This document shows positions 42,561 through 54,515 of a stretch of DNA of 64,000 nucleotides, in pieces. The notes under the pieces were generated by a model, which was not told the origin of the DNA, made no database searches, and was given only the letters and a program-made list of their open reading frames with translations. Origin of the DNA: Pieris napi (taxonomy: Eukaryota; Arthropoda; Insecta; Lepidoptera; Pieridae); the NCBI RefSeq assembly GCF_905475465.1, contig NC_062234.1:12733001-12797000 (forward strand). Reading direction: 5' to 3'. Each line of letters starts with the position of its first letter. Position 1 is the first letter of the stretch. The position numbers were made by a program, and so were the translations under genes.

Positions 42561-42898
42561 TAGTCTGACATCTTTTCGGGCCAGTAGATACCTATAATAC
42601 GGCGAAAACATCGGTTGACGACTGAAGAAGAATTGAAGTTACTTTGACGAAAAACTTTCACAAATGCTGTGTGAAAAAATATTGATAAGTATTGAATTAT
42701 ACACAGTAATAATCGAACTGAAAATCGGTACAGGTTTTGCTACAGATGTTTCTATCTATGTTATATCCACGTGAATTTTCTATATACAGACAACTGCCTT
42801 TATTAGCTCACCTACATACTTCCTGTTCCTCAACACTGACAAAGATTTATACATGGAAATTTGTTTTCTACCCTTAAAAGACATTTTATAAACTCTTA
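42561..42898. other. Spacer
   Basis: No feature is seen between the LINE and the next MITE. Confidence 0.4.
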
Positions 42899-43217
42899 GG
42901 GTGCGTACAGACTATGTAACATATTATATAACTTGTGTTTTATACACATCCACATTAACACGTCCACATTATGTAACCTTGTTATTCAACATTATAACAT
43001 AAAACAATACTGTACACTTTAGAATAACAATGCAATATAACCATTTTAAAAAACAAAAGAAAAACAAAAAAACGTAGATGCTGGGTTCGTCCTAGCATAC
43101 ATATCAATAACATGTTATTATAACATGTTTTATTCAACATTCAGTGTCCACATTATCTGAAACATGTTGTATAGCAATGTTGTATAACATGTTATGTTAT
43201 ATAGTCTGTACGCACCT
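42899..43217. mobile_element. TTA-flanked MITE, 319 bp
   Basis: The ends GGGTGCGTACAGACTATGTA (left) and the complement of the right end AGGTGCGTACAGACTATATA form an inverted repeat of about 23 bp with two mismatches. TTA lies on both sides (42896-42898 and 43218-43220), the target duplication of PIF/Harbinger-type elements. The interior repeats the palindrome AACATGTT several times (for example AACATGTTATTATAACATGT at 43110). No coding frame. Confidence 0.8.
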
Positions 43218-43939
43218 TTAGGCATTTTTTATCACACCCGGTCATAGAGTTGAATTGATTTCGATATGTTCCAACCTTTGAAGGGTTCTTTAGATCCCAT
43301 TGCGTATTGAGAAACCCGTCATATAATATTACCTATCGCAATGAATTATACAGGGTGTGACGGGCGTTCACTGTCCCTAATCTGTTATAATTCCATTCAT
43401 ACATATATACATAGTACGCGTGAGATTATAGTATTTGCATTGTATGTATTACATAAAATTATTAAATTAATTTTCTTTGATCGTTTGTATAGGCAAGTAA
43501 CCGGACATTTTCTGATACAAATGGATATGGATATGGATTTGCTGCAAGTTTCCTTATAATGATAACATCGCATATAAATTGCAAAATAAGCACCAGGTCT
43601 TTAAAACAAGCGAACTTATTCTAAATAATAGATGTCTTCAAAAGTCGCATCAAGCTTAGAACGAATAGATTTTTCGGTTAGTGTTTTGTAATTTTAGAAA
43701 TATTTTTCTAAAATGTAAATAATAAACATACTTTTCTTAGTAAGTTAAAAAATAATTTACCATATTTTTGTAAAGTGGCAATGCAGACAATGAACTTTAC
43801 AATTGATAGTTATTTGAAGTACATCCATGATAAAGAGAGTAGATGATTAGTCTGTGCCAACTCAAAGCAGTAATTTTTTGCCGGGAACTGAAGCGTTTGA
43901 TATGAGCATTAACCATGGAAACGGTCTACGAGAAACGGT
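43218..43939. other. Non-coding stretch
   Basis: No repeat recognised. A tetra-repeat ATGGATATGG occurs at about 43521-43538. The 72-codon frame at 43341-43559 has no signature. Confidence 0.4.
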
Positions 43940-43941
43940 TG

Positions 43942-43992
43942 AATGAGTGAATGAATCCTTTATTGCAAACAATCAAGGTCTTACACGTAATA
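43942..43992 (-). repeat. Possible LINE tail, inverted
   Basis: GAGTGAATGAATCCTTTATT followed by GCAAACAATC resembles the inverted CATTTATTGCAA tail at 2362-2400, but the match is short. Confidence 0.35.
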
Positions 43993-44034
43993 ACTTATCT
44001 TATAAATTTACATATTTTGATATTTATATTATAA

Positions 44035-44326
44035 CTAGCTGACCGTCGTCGTTTTGCCATGTATATCATTTATAATAAAAAAATAGGGGTTGATTGTAGA
44101 GGGGTGAAAGTTAGCGGTTGTATGTATTTTTTAAAGCTGTATCATAAAAAATAAAAAATAAAATATTTAGGCGTGGACTACCCTTAACATTTAGGGGGAT
44201 GAAAAAAAGATGTTGTCCGATTCTCAGACATACCCAATATGCACACAAAATTTCATGAGAATCGGTCGAGCCGTTTCGGAGGAGTTTAACCACCAACACC
44301 GCGACACGAGAATTTTATATATTAGA
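44035..44326 (-). mobile_element. Non-autonomous Helitron, short form
   Basis: CTAGCTGACCGTCGTCGTTT at the left, GGGGTTGATTGTAGAGGGGT and GAGAATCGGTCGAGCCGTTT inside, and ACGAGAATTTTATATATTAGA at the right. It is the same subfamily as 24692-25056 and 56126-56415; it shares CACCAACACCGCGACACGAG with the latter. Confidence 0.8.
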
Positions 44327-44342
44327 TAAATCTACTCAATCT

Positions 44343-44476
44343 TCCTCGGTGTTTGTTTGTCTTCCGACAGAGGCCCAGATTTTGGCATTGTAGTCAGTCT
44401 TAGGCTACCCTTCTCCATAGTGGGCTTGCTACTTTTGTAAGATCGTCTTCCCACTGTTTCTTTTGCCTTGTCTTGG
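44343..44476 (-). pseudogene. RTE-like LINE ORF2 scrap
   Basis: On minus the sequence reads TRQKKQWEDDLTKVASPLWR then RVA, a stop, D, another stop, and QCQNLGLCRK. The R.KKRWEDD...A...W.R.A.DR..W pattern is typical of the C-terminal region of RTE-type LINEs. Two stops lie within 15 codons, so it is dead. Confidence 0.6.
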
Positions 44477-45674
44477 ATATCATTCTACAATATCTTTAGT
44501 CCTACTATACTAGTCTTTAGTACCTGTATTATCTTTTATCGTATGCCCATCGCCATTTTAATTGTATCACACTGTATTCTATATTTTTTAGTTACATACT
44601 ATTTCTTTTTTTTTGTTAGTCTTACTATGTCTCGTCTTTTGATTTTTAACATGCTTCGTTCAATCCCTAGCGGCGCTAAAAACGGTTATTGATAAGTTAA
44701 TATAATTTTTATTAAACCCGGTGAAAACCACAAAGAAAATTTACCAAAAATTAATATTTAATCATAAAAACTTCGTATCCCTTCCATAAGCTCAGTTTTA
44801 TAGAAAAACTTCCTCTTTGTTCCTCTTAATGACCTTTTTGTATTTTATTAGGGACGTGAGGGCTAACTTAACAAAATGATGAGTTGCGAATTACTTTTTT
44901 ATTACAATATACCTATACTTTAAGAGTAACATTTTGTTTTAGTATTGCCATGTAAATAGTCAAAATACATACCTTCAACATTTAGACATTTCCACCAGTG
45001 CCTTCCTAAATAAATGAACTATCGAATGTTTTTTCAGTATATTGAATAAATCTCACACGCTTTTGTTTTTTATTCAGTCACTTCATATTATTTTTAAAAT
45101 CGTTCGATTTTAAATCTATTTTCATATAAACCTTGCCCCGACAAAAGATCCAATATGGTATAGTACTTCCCATGTCATGTATACATTCCCTTTTTAACTA
45201 TAACATAAATATGATATTTTTCTTTATAACAGATTCAGTTTGTTCAGCATAAACTGTGCATCTGAAAATTGTATATATAGATTATATCGTAACGAATATC
45301 TCAATACGTAAGCAAAGTCGCTTTCATCAGCTTTTTATAAAGCTAACTATACCCTTGTCCATGAAATAAGGATTCACCCACATAAAGAGGCTGATATTTT
45401 GAGAGACCCCAATGAAGTGGTCTAAGGGCTCTCGTTTTAAAAAGGGTCATTCATAAGACCTTTTGGATGAGAAATTCAATTTGTTGGAAGTATAATTTAT
45501 TTGTTACGGACCACGGATATTATAACAACTTATACATTAGTATTTTATTTGAGCTACGTGTTTTGAAGTAATACGAGCTTGAAAAACATATTGGATTTTG
45601 ACTGATAGTTCGAAGAAGATCACCGATTTTCTCTCATATCATAATCGAGATGATACGTTATGTTAAAAACAGGT
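44477..45674. other. Non-coding stretch
   Basis: AT-rich, with a 74-codon hydrophobic chance frame at 44468-44692 (poly-T derived). Nothing else is recognised. Confidence 0.4.
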
Positions 45675-45935
45675 GGAGATCCATAATCAGGTATCGAGGC
45701 AGAATGCAAAAGTCCATCCTTTCCATCTAGACGCCTGGCATTACAGAACACAGCGCTTTTTAAGGCACTTTGTGCCGCTGTCAGTAGAGGTCTTTCCAGA
45801 TACGACTTAGAGGCCTGCAAGAAAAGAGCGTACCATTGCCTGGAAGCAAGAAATCCGCTTGTCCCCGGCGCTACAGTTATCCATGGGCGGTTATCCCTTT
45901 ATTCAAAGTGACCCGCCTGTGTGTTTGGCTCCTGC
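45675..45935 (+). pseudogene. LINE ORF2 end plus tail, degraded
   Basis: CGAGGCAGAATGCAAAAGTC and CATCCTTTCCATCTAGACGC (H.L.HLDA equivalent of YHLDVW), CAGCGCTTTTTAAGGCACTT (part of FSR.FLP), GCCTGCAAGAAAAGAGCGTA and a decayed GGAAGC...GGCGCT tail with TATCCATGGGCGG. Family as 6250-6800. Confidence 0.7.
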
Positions 45936-46214
45936 CCCTTTAAAAAGTCTTCTGTTATATTGACACACAAAAATTTTGCATCATAGAAAAAAAACTTTTG
46001 CTATGATGTCTCCCGACAGACGATGTCCTGTCTTAACTATGAATATTGATTTCGAATTAACTATGCAGCTCGATAGGGGTCAAACGCAACATTTATATGT
46101 TGTTGATTTCGACTGCATCGATTCCGTTCGCTTTGCTTGTTCAATGTTATGTCAAACGCCATAAGGTTACATCAAGAAATTTGAATTGTAAAAGCGATAT
46201 GCACGATATGAAAA
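45936..46214. other. Spacer
   Basis: A 62-codon frame at 45976-46164 shows no motif. No repeat recognised. Confidence 0.4.
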
Positions 46215-46655
46215 AAAAAACGACGGGTTGCACTCCGGGAGTGCCGGCAGAAGTGAAAACTTGAATATTAACGTTATGCATTTTTGATATTTTGGAATGG
46301 TTAGGGAATAATTTTGGACGAATTTCTTTAATTATTAGTATAAAAGTACTACCATTTATGTGGTAGAATACAATACTTATTTATTGCGATATCGTACACA
46401 AACATGACAATTTATATTACATTAAATATGCCGCGCCAGCTGTCTACTCTCCATCCGTCTTACGAAAAATGTGTCAGGAAAGAGACAAATGAATTAAAAC
46501 CATAACTATATTGCACGAAGGTTCATAATTCTTTAAAAAACATCCATCTTACGAAATCGTCCTAACGCGAGTTTAACATTTTTCACACAAAAAAGAGTGT
46601 ACAACGCCGCTAACGACGTTTTCACTTCATAAAAATTTGCTATCGTGACAAAAGT
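46215..46655. repeat. Possible decayed TIR element
   Basis: The left side carries ACGACGGGTTGCACTCCGGG and AGTGCCGGCAGAAGTGAAAA. The right side, complemented, carries GAAGTGAAAACGTCGTTAGC and GGCGTTGTACACTC. The shared GAAGTGAAAAC in opposite orientation suggests two ends of one element, with both blocks familiar as dispersed lepidopteran words. The TIR is short and the interior unassigned. Confidence 0.4.
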
Positions 46656-46744
46656 CAGGATTACTTAACCTGGTGCTTAAGTATTCTTAAATTTCTTAAT
46701 TTTTTCTTTCATAAGAATCTTCTGCTGACAATCACAACAATAAA

Positions 46745-46825
46745 ATAATTAGCGAAATCGGTCCAGCCGTTTACGCGTGATGTATGCGTGACCAATGGAA
46801 ATAGGGATTCATTTTTATAAATATT
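46745..46825 (-). mobile_element. Helitron-like end fragment
   Basis: AGCGAAATCGGTCCAGCCGT then TTACGCGTGATGTATGCGTG is the subterminal block seen at 786-830. The terminal ATTTATATATA tract is replaced by TTTTTATAAATATTATGATA. Confidence 0.45.
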
Positions 46826-47731
46826 ATGATATTATGAAACAGCAACACATATATTGTAGAAATCTTTATCGATATCTATATATTGAGAGTAACATTATTT
46901 TTTTATATATAACAAAAAACAATTATACTAAAGATATAGCCAAATATGGAATAATACGAGAAAAAGGTTCAAACATTTACAAAAGCAAGGGACATCCTTA
47001 CACAACAACCCTTAACATAACGTGTTAATAATATCAGGTTTTATTATAAAACATTTGGGTCAACTTAAGTCATTATCAATAGATCATAACTGAAACTTAA
47101 TTACGAATCCCGAAGTCGTTATTGGTTGAATGGCTTTGGATAATTCCCATTTGGCTGCAATTCACACTTCCACAATCTTAAAGTTTGTCACATAAAACAT
47201 TAACGCTCGATTTCAGTATAACGAACGGATAGGAATAGTAAAAGAATTTCTAATATGAATTTTGACATTTCAGAAATACTACCATTAAAGTAAAAAAACT
47301 AAAAGATCTACTTGTTTTTAAATAATTATTACTAAACGTAAAAACGTCGTAATAAAAGGCGTAAGAGGCTCTCATATTTCTTCTATTAGCAGTTTTAAAA
47401 GTTGTGTCTGCGATGTGTGGAATAACTTAACAATATAACCTACTTTCAAAAAGAAAATTGTTCTGAAGACGAAAAGTTTTACAATGTAATAATTTATAAT
47501 ACTTGTTCTGGTAAACTTGGACATTATAAAATGATAATATAATAGACAGTATTGTATTGATAAAATTCCGTTAGACACGTTTGAATATACTATTAGTTTA
47601 GGGTTGTTTCATAGTAGCACAATTAGGGTTCAAACACACGGCCTCAGAGTTGAGATTGCATAAGTTATATTTGTCTACAATCGGAAAAATTAATAAAACA
47701 AAGTCAAGAAAGAGATTCCTATTCAAACGGC
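46826..47731. other. AT-rich stretch
   Basis: Frames of 77 (46795-47028) and 68 codons (47372-47578, minus) are very AT-rich and without motifs. No repeat recognised. Confidence 0.4.
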
Positions 47732-47970
47732 AATCAAATCAAAATCATTTATTCATATAGGTAACACAATGTACACTGATGAACGTCAAAAATAAATACA
47801 TATAAATAAATATAAATGCTTCTAATTTTACATTTACTGCCAGTTCTCAAATCGAGGACGTAGAACGGAAGAGAAAACTGGCAATAAACTCTCCGTCACT
47901 CTCTTTAATCGCCAAGTTTTTTGTTTTACACAATGTCTGTAAGGCGCTGCAACCAAACCACATGATTTTT
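47732..47970 (-). repeat. LINE 3' UTR, inverted
   Basis: TCATTTATTCATATAGGTAA and CACAATGTACACTGATGAAC, then CCAGTTCTCAAATCGAGGAC, GTAGAACGGAAGAGAAAACT and TAATCGCCAAGTTTTTTGTT are the reverse complement of 30690-30899, word for word in most places. Confidence 0.8.
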
Positions 47971-48332
47971 AATGACGATATTTTTAACTCACAATACATA
48001 CAATGCTCATTTGTACAATATGTCGTCGATACAATTAAAATGTCTAGACTTTCATTCCCCTGGATTTAAAAGCCTCCATTGTTAGTATATTTCAACACCG
48101 GAAGAGAGTCTCTAGATTAAAAACGAAAGAGCTTTCATTTGTGTGATATTTTTTTTATATTTTGATAATTTATGGTCTGTGATTGAACGATGTCGACAAA
48201 TAGAAAAGAGATAATTTACAATTCAAGGCATAAGTGCTGCTTAAGTTTTCTGTTGAGAGAATAAATGTAACATTAAATATAATATAATGGGATATTAGAA
48301 GTGAATTCATTTACCTGTGATTCTGTAGCGAC
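47971..48332. other. Spacer
   Basis: No feature seen. Confidence 0.45.
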
Positions 48333-48463
48333 ACCTACAATCTACGGCTACAATCACTGCGATGACGTCATATCCTGAATTGCGCTAACAAAGTTATTCC
48401 GATTGCTAAGGTTATATACAACTACTCGATCTTAACCACCGTCAGTCACTGGTTAGACAGTAA
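48333..48463 (-). repeat. Low-copy repeat, partner of 19683-19812
   Basis: GACACCTACAATCTACGGCT, ACTGCGATGACGTCATATCC and ACTACTCGATCTTAACCACC followed by GTCAGTCACTGGTTAGACAG. It is inverted relative to the 19.7-kb copy and preserves the TGACGTCA octamer. Confidence 0.5.
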
Positions 48464-48599
48464 AATTATAAGACAGTGAAATTATCAAAAAATTCTAAAG
48501 GATAAAAATTATAAATGTATTATTTAGACTGAACTCTACTTATTGTAAGTATTCCCAAGATGCACGCTTAATCAAACATAAACATTAATTGTATAAGCG

Positions 48600-48877
48600 A
48601 AATCAATATAACCTTTATCACCTCGACGTTCACCACTCCAGAGCGCTTTTTAAGGCACTTTTTGCCGTGCACCACCACTATGTGGAACCAGCTAAAGCCA
48701 CTGATGTATTTACGAACCAATTCCACTTAGGGACCTTCAAGATAAGAGCGTACCAATTCTTAAACGGCCGAAAAAGGACTTTGCGAGCCTTTTAGCAGTG
48801 TGTGCCCATGGTCGGCGGTATCACTTAACATCAGATGAGCCTCCTGCCCGTTAGCCCATAGTATAGAACTATTAAAA
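48600..48877 (+). pseudogene. LINE ORF2 end plus tail
   Basis: The frame reads NLYHLDVHHSRALFKALFAV, VFTNQFHLGTFKIRAYQFLN and GRKRT, clearly the family's YHLDV...F...FDLG.FKKRAYQFLKGR segment with an internal deletion of the FLPRTT.LWNQLP block shifted out of frame. The tail GGTATCACTTAACATCAGAT with GAGCCTCCTGCCCGTTAGCC follows. A 77-codon minus frame is the shadow. Confidence 0.8.
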
Positions 48878-49309
48878 AAACTTAAATGAAACAATTCAGT
48901 ACTAAAACATCGGTTTATTTTAAATGAAACAAGTTTATAAGGGTCTAGAGAAAACATACTTATCTCGGTTTGGTAGCTTCCGACCGAAATCATTTCCTGT
49001 TTGTTTAACCTTATCTCGCGAGGAGCCCGTGATTTATTTTAAGTCTTTGGGGAGAGCACGCTCAAAATTTACAATTTTTGGCTATTTACCGAAGACTGGA
49101 TGTATTTGATAACGATTTTCGTAATACATTTTAAGGCAGTGTTTAATATTTTGCTGATAACGATAAAACTGGGATTCCGCTAATTATGTTTGGACGGGAC
49201 TTTTATACTTTATGTATTTTAACAGATTTTGAATAAGGTCCTTACTTTATTGCTACATTATTTATTAAATATATCTGCCTTTGTTTGCTGGCATTTTCAC
49301 ACAAACACT
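48878..49309. other. Spacer
   Basis: A 61-codon frame at 48924-49109 has no motif. Nothing recognised. Confidence 0.4.
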
Positions 49310-49312
49310 TTA

Positions 49313-49472
49313 GGGCCTTATCATACTAGCGGAATGTACAAAATGAGACAGTACAAAATGGCGTCAACGCTGCTATTTGCGGGGGTCTCGCTGCGCGGCT
49401 CAGCCGCGACGGATTCGCTACGTGCCCGTTCCGCCCCGCAGCCGCTCTCAATCCGCTAGCATGATAAGGCCC
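49313..49472. mobile_element. GC-rich Harbinger-like MITE, 160 bp
   Basis: The 21-bp terminal inverted repeats (left GGGCCTTATCATACTAGCGG, right complement GGGCCTTATCATGCTAGCGG, both then A) differ at one base and are flanked by TTA on each side (49310-49312 and 49473-49475), as for PIF/Harbinger elements. The core holds a GCGGCTCAGCCGC palindrome and is strongly GC-rich. The 76-codon frame crossing it (49229-49459) is spurious. Confidence 0.88.
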
Positions 49473-49475
49473 TTA

Positions 49476-50490
49476 GTCTCGTGATGAAAGAAGATAGTAC
49501 TGAATTATCAATTAATCATTTTGGTACCCCAATAAATTAAGACGTAAGTCACTTCCCATGGATTATAGCAGACATATGTCTCTCATTATTTTTCTTAGAG
49601 ATGTACATAAATGCCCAGTACATGCTAGACTCTGATGAGGCTTCGATTCTTGACATACGTAGTGGAGTTTTGGACCCAAAGACATTCTTTACGATGGCTT
49701 CCTTTAATCCAACGAGTGTTAATTGGGTTTCAACACACGACCGTTGAATAGAAAATTGCATGCTTAGCTACTACTCATAATTAACGCCATACTATAATAC
49801 ATTAGAGCAATTAGCTCTAGTTAATAACATTGACGATAAACGACACTAAATTTCGTTAATTAATTGTGTATTAATATTCAATGTTTATATGGTTCAATAA
49901 TTTAATATTATTCCCGTCACTATAACTTCTATTATATAACATAAAGAATTTTCTACGTGTAGTTACGGAAACGGAAGGAATTCAAAACCGGAAGTGAAAT
50001 CTGTGACGAATGACGAATCTCACTACTTCACTCCCCAACATCATGTACGCGTATAATAAAGCAACTCATCATAATAAAACCGTATAAAGCACCATGCATG
50101 AGGTGCCACGGTAATAACTAGTGTAATAAAATAAACGAAGAACATTCTTTATAACACTCCGCCCACTGACCAAACATAGGGCTGGCAGATGACAAATGTT
50201 AAATAATTTAAAAATACTTTTTATTTTTATACTTAGCAAGCACAAGATATTAACGTACAGAAAGCCTCGGACCAGTGAGGTCGTGAAGCCTGCGAAGTGC
50301 CCAGGAGACTTCTGTGCTTCTGGAAGGAGCTAGGTTGGCTTAGTTAGCCAGGACTTTACACACAACGGAAGTTTTCTTTTTGAAATTTGCTGGCTTAAGG
50401 AAAACATTTTTTATTTTTTTATTGACATCGAAGAAGACTGTTATCCGCCAATTTACACTCTGTGCAGATTGTGAATAAGACCATATTTAT
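49476..50490. other. Non-coding stretch
   Basis: CTCGGACCAGTGAGGTCGTG at 50266 and AGGAGACTTCTGTGCTTCTG at 50313 mark a GC-richer patch that could be a decayed repeat. A 70-codon minus frame at 49549-49761 is unassigned. Confidence 0.4.
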
Positions 50491-50491
50491 G

Positions 50492-50550
50492 TATAAGTTT
50501 AGAAATCTGAGACCCAGACCTAAAGAGGTTGTAGCGCCATTGTTTTTTAT
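50492..50550 (+). mobile_element. SINE 3' end only
   Basis: AGAAATCTGAGACCCAGACC with TAAAGAGGTTGTAGCGCCAT and a TTTTTTATATATG tail: just the last 50 bases of the SINE family. Confidence 0.75.
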
Positions 50551-50744
50551 ATATGTATATATATACTCTCTATTGTGTGTTAAAATTCCTCTAGAAGGTT
50601 TTTATGAAAGGTGTTGATGATAAATAATAGGTTTAAGTTATCTTCGTTTAGTGTTAACACACACCAAATTTTTGAATGCCACATATTTATGGATGGAATG
50701 ATCATGATTATCTTAAGACATTTTTTTCATCGGCAATGGATCTG

Positions 50745-50793
50745 TTACATATATATATATATATATATATATGTAACGTATATATATGTTACG
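50745..50793. repeat. (AT)n microsatellite forming a hairpin
   Basis: A GTTACATATATATATATA tract continues for about 24 bases of AT and returns as ATATGTAACG, followed by a second ATATATATGTTAC. The GTTACATATA/TATATGTAAC ends are inverted, so the tract can fold on itself. Confidence 0.8.
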
Positions 50794-51778
50794 ATATACC
50801 CTACAAAAATTTGTTGAATTTATTTGGGTCAAAAAGAACTTTTTTGACAGCCCTACCGAGCCGTAATTTACTTTGTTTCAATTGTAAAGAAAAAAAGATT
50901 TATTCGACAGCTTCCTGGATCCTTTGTGAGGTCTGACGAGTTTTACTTAAGGAATATAATTCATCTGTGATTTACGACTTAATTAAGAAATCTCACTGAA
51001 ATTATGAAATTGTTTGATTTCAATATGAAATCAAAAGCTTAACCTAATTTGAGTAGAAATAAATCACACATTACAATTACTTATAAGATGAAAGAAACAT
51101 AATTGTCCTTTGATATAACTTCACGGCGCTTCTTCATAGAATAAGTGCCATGAAGTGTAATCTTAAGTATAATCGACGTACATGGCATACACAAACTCTG
51201 CCAGAAGACTCGCAAATGTAAAGTAAAGTTCGTAACTGTAAATCGTTTTTTAAAGAATTTTGTAGTCATTTATATTTTATAAGAAACATGTTCACTCAAA
51301 GCTTCCTGTATTAAATGGACTATCGAACTAAAAATACTTTCAATTCGAACCAGTAGTAAGAGCCGTCAACTAAACGAAGTCTTCAGCTTATAGATATAAT
51401 AGATATACTTAAAAAACAGCCACTTCCTATCGAAATAAGGAAGAAGTACTCTCATTTGTGTTTTCCGCAAAGCTTAAAGCATTGTCTTTGAGAGTAAAAT
51501 AGGGTCAAAGTGTTGTTACGCGAAGGCTCACAAAGTCTCTAAGCTGTGGTTAAATAAATGAATGTACCTCAAAAGATGTCAGGCTCCCAGGCGCTAGAGG
51601 TTTAATTTAACTCATGGATTAATGAACGGTTTATAATGTTAATAGACAATATAAAGTAGAACGACTATATTTTTTATTATAACGCGTGTTTTCTGTTTCT
51701 TGCTTTATATACTTGTGTACATAGTGCATCGCTTGGGTTGGTAAATATAACAATTAAATTCATTAAATTAAATTAAAA
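50794..51778. other. Non-coding stretch
   Basis: No repeat recognised. Two overlapping frames near 50611-50936 are built on the microsatellite. Confidence 0.4.
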
Positions 51779-52032
51779 AGGCTTCAGAGTGTGACTGTCA
51801 TCCCTGAGGTCGTAGGTTCGATTCCCGGCTTTTCCGGACTTTCTTTCTATTTGCGCATTTAACATTCGCTCGAACGGTGACGGAAAGCCGGCTTGCCTTA
51901 GGCCCAAAGCGGCGACAGCGTATGTCTGATCACCTTCTTGCCTATTAGAATGACCAATGATCATAAAACAGATAGAGAAATTAAAAAATGTAAGGTCCAG
52001 ACTTAAAAAAAGGTTGTAGCACCACAGATTTT
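51779..52032 (+). mobile_element. SINE, near full length with intact B box
   Basis: AGGCTTCAGAGTGTGACTGT for the A-box side, GAGGTCGTAGGTTCGATTCC for the B box, TTTGCGCATTTAACATTCGC in the body, CTTGCCTATTAGAATGACCA and GTTGTAGCACCACAG at the end, then a T-rich tail. The body has a GACGGAAAGCC junction where about 15 bases are deleted. Confidence 0.88.
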
Positions 52033-53490
52033 TTTTATTTTATATTTATTTTAACATTTAATAAACTTTTCCACCGTCAAAGTCAAAAGCTTGTGGAACA
52101 AGACATGTACTCTTTCAATATGACTAACACATAAATTTGATTCTAAAACGGCTGTGAATTACTATTCGAATCGCGCTTCCATCAACGCAGCCACAGGCAT
52201 ATTAATAATTCTCTCTGGTAGTACAGATACCTTTCAAAATATTCAACACTCAATCAAAAGGCGCGCATAATGATGAGCCGAATCGAATTCAATTCCAAAC
52301 GGAAACGGATACATACGGCCATTTAATTACGAATCGTTGTCTGCGTTTCTCAATGATATGAACGAAAATTGCAAAAGTCTTCACGCAATTTCAAAACCAA
52401 TTACAATGATAAAAGGATTATTATTGTGCGTACACTCCCAAGAGGTCACGATCGTTATGGGCGTATATTTGCTTAAATTTCTACACTTGGTTTCACAATT
52501 TTCATTTGTCGTAGCGTTATAAATTTACAGTCCAATAATTGCTCTCCATTTACGAATCAGATGAATTTAATTATTTATTATGACGGGAATTATATTTCTA
52601 ACTTTCAGCTCGTGAACACGACTGGCACCCTCAATTAATAAATATTTAGTTATCTTGAAACTCGTGTTATGTAACCTAAACTTAGTAAAGTTTATTATAG
52701 TATTAGTATAGTTTATTATAGTATTAGTATAAATATTTTAGGTAACAATTAAAAGCGTAAACAATCATCGTACACTTGAAGCCAATACTGAGCCCTTTAG
52801 TTTTTAGCACACTTATAAATTGTATTTTAACATTCTCGTCTCCGACAATGTCCAATAACATAAGTGTCATTTCGATTTATGAACCCTTAATTAATAATTA
52901 GCCAAGATTGTTTTAGTTAGAGTGGCAACCCCTCTGCCCATAATTTTTGAGTTAGTAATAAGCATTTTAAACAAATGAAGTCAGTTGTTACCCAGCTTCA
53001 AACAAAGAGTTTTATTAAAACATCTATATTCAACAACCACCACCGAACTTAACTCTCGTAATGAAGAAATATTTTGTTATTAGCAAAATTCACTTTAAAG
53101 TGTATCCTGTTGATTTGTGAACATGTTATTAATCTGTGGCTGCTTAGTTAACTGTAGCTTGATAGTTCTTTCTTAGAAAACAGCAGATCAACCTAACTAT
53201 TTCATGTTGTGTTGATCTCTGCAGCAGCTCATGTTGAAGCATATTATTTTTTCTAAGTCCAATATAAACTTCACAATGACGACGCGGACGTGGCGGACAT
53301 ATTTCTACGTATATTGGATTAATTTGATTTTTAAACAAATTAAACCCTAGTAAGCAATCTGTACTAAACAATTATTGTTTCGTGGTTAATGAAATAAATA
53401 TTATTTGATACTAAATAGTTGTCAAAAAGCTCCCTAAATTTTTCTTGTGTAAAAAATTTGTCAAGAATACAATGGATTGGCACAAGAATT
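52033..53490. other. Repeat-poor stretch with a local tandem duplication
   Basis: Two copies of a 21-base unit (GTTTATTATAGTATTAGTAT) lie head to tail at 52691-52731. Otherwise no repeat; the 75-codon minus frame at 53144-53371 and the 61-codon frame at 52337-52522 have no signature. Confidence 0.45.
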
Positions 53491-53491
53491 A

Positions 53492-53848
53492 TTGACGTGA
53501 CAACGTTTTATAATTCAATGGAGCCGGCTGCACGCTCGAAAAAACATGACGCATGCGGCGTTACCTCGCTCTGAGGCGTTCCATTTAAGGGTTGAAGTGC
53601 AAGCGAGATCGCGGAGCGAGTGACAAAGAGGCACAATCGGCTCCCGCTTTCGGCGGCGTTCGTTCGTTAAAAAATTTGACATCATTTATGCGTACAAATA
53701 AATGTAACTTGATCAATTCAATTGTGATTTCAATTTACCTCCTTCTCTATATACATACAAAATATCTATCAAACAAATAAAATTAAAATTTTCTTTTGAA
53801 AAATGCAACCATTCCATCAGTATTTTTTTATGACGTTGTCACGTTCAA
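53492..53848. mobile_element. Candidate TIR element, 357 bp
   Basis: TTGACGTGACAACGT at 53492-53506 and, inverted, TTGAACGTGACAACGT (53833-53848) mark the two ends, differing by one inserted base. The left half is very GC-rich (GCATGCGGCGTTACCTCGCT; GCGAGATCGCGGAGCGAGTG, an imperfect palindrome) while the right half is AT-rich. No transposase is present. Confidence 0.6.
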
Positions 53849-54417
53849 CTATCGTCAGTAAACCGACTTTACAGACAACCGATTTTTTTTTACAATTATT
53901 ATATTTTAATATTAAATGCTGTATAATTCATTTCAGTGATTATCTGTAAACATGAGATAGAAATATAAACGTATTATCCTTAAATATGAAAAGGGTCCGA
54001 CCACGAAGCCCTGGTAAAATGGAACCACAAATTTCTTAAACCTTTTTAACATTGTTGCTTGTGTGTTTGAACTTTCCCCTGAAGTATGTTTAGAGAATTT
54101 AAGACGCATAACTACGATAGTCTTTGTTCGTGCCTTGGTGGCCCACGTGATTTATGAACCAGACGTTTCGGTTTGATTACGAGTGAAAAAATATTTTTTT
54201 TTGATTACGGAAGACGTGTTCTAAAAACTAATTAATAAAGCAAATATTAATTAAATAATAATTTTTTCCGGCGGAAAATAATAAACAGTTCAAATATAAG
54301 AGTCTTTCCTCCAACTTCGATTTTGTTCCCTTTGGAGTAGTGACTCTTGGGCCGTGTTGTTTAAGTGCTCAGGCGTAAAGCTTTAAGTTAGTGCCTGGTA
54401 GATAGTACCGGTGACCC
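53849..54417. other. Spacer
   Basis: No gene or named repeat seen. Confidence 0.4.
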
Positions 54418-54515
54418 CAGAGCTGGTGCTTTCCTCGCTCAACGAATAAGTATCGCAATACAGCGAGGAAATGCTGCCAGCGTTAAAGGTACATTGCCAC
54501 AGGACCAAACTTTTT
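54418..54515 (+). pseudogene. Retroelement coding scrap (probable LINE)
   Basis: The plus strand reads AGAFLAQRISIAIQRGNAAS then VKGTLPQDQTF without a stop from about 54422. I recall an 'AQR.S.A.QRGNAAS..GT.P' segment from lepidopteran retroelement polyproteins, so it is likely a LINE or similar piece, but the clade is not secure. The surrounding GC-rich patch (54340-54515) may be part of it. Confidence 0.45.

Noticed and set aside
48760..48993. 77-codon minus-strand frame
   Set aside because: It contains the antisense of the LINE tail (NGQEAHLMLSDT-type words seen at every tail) and is not a gene.
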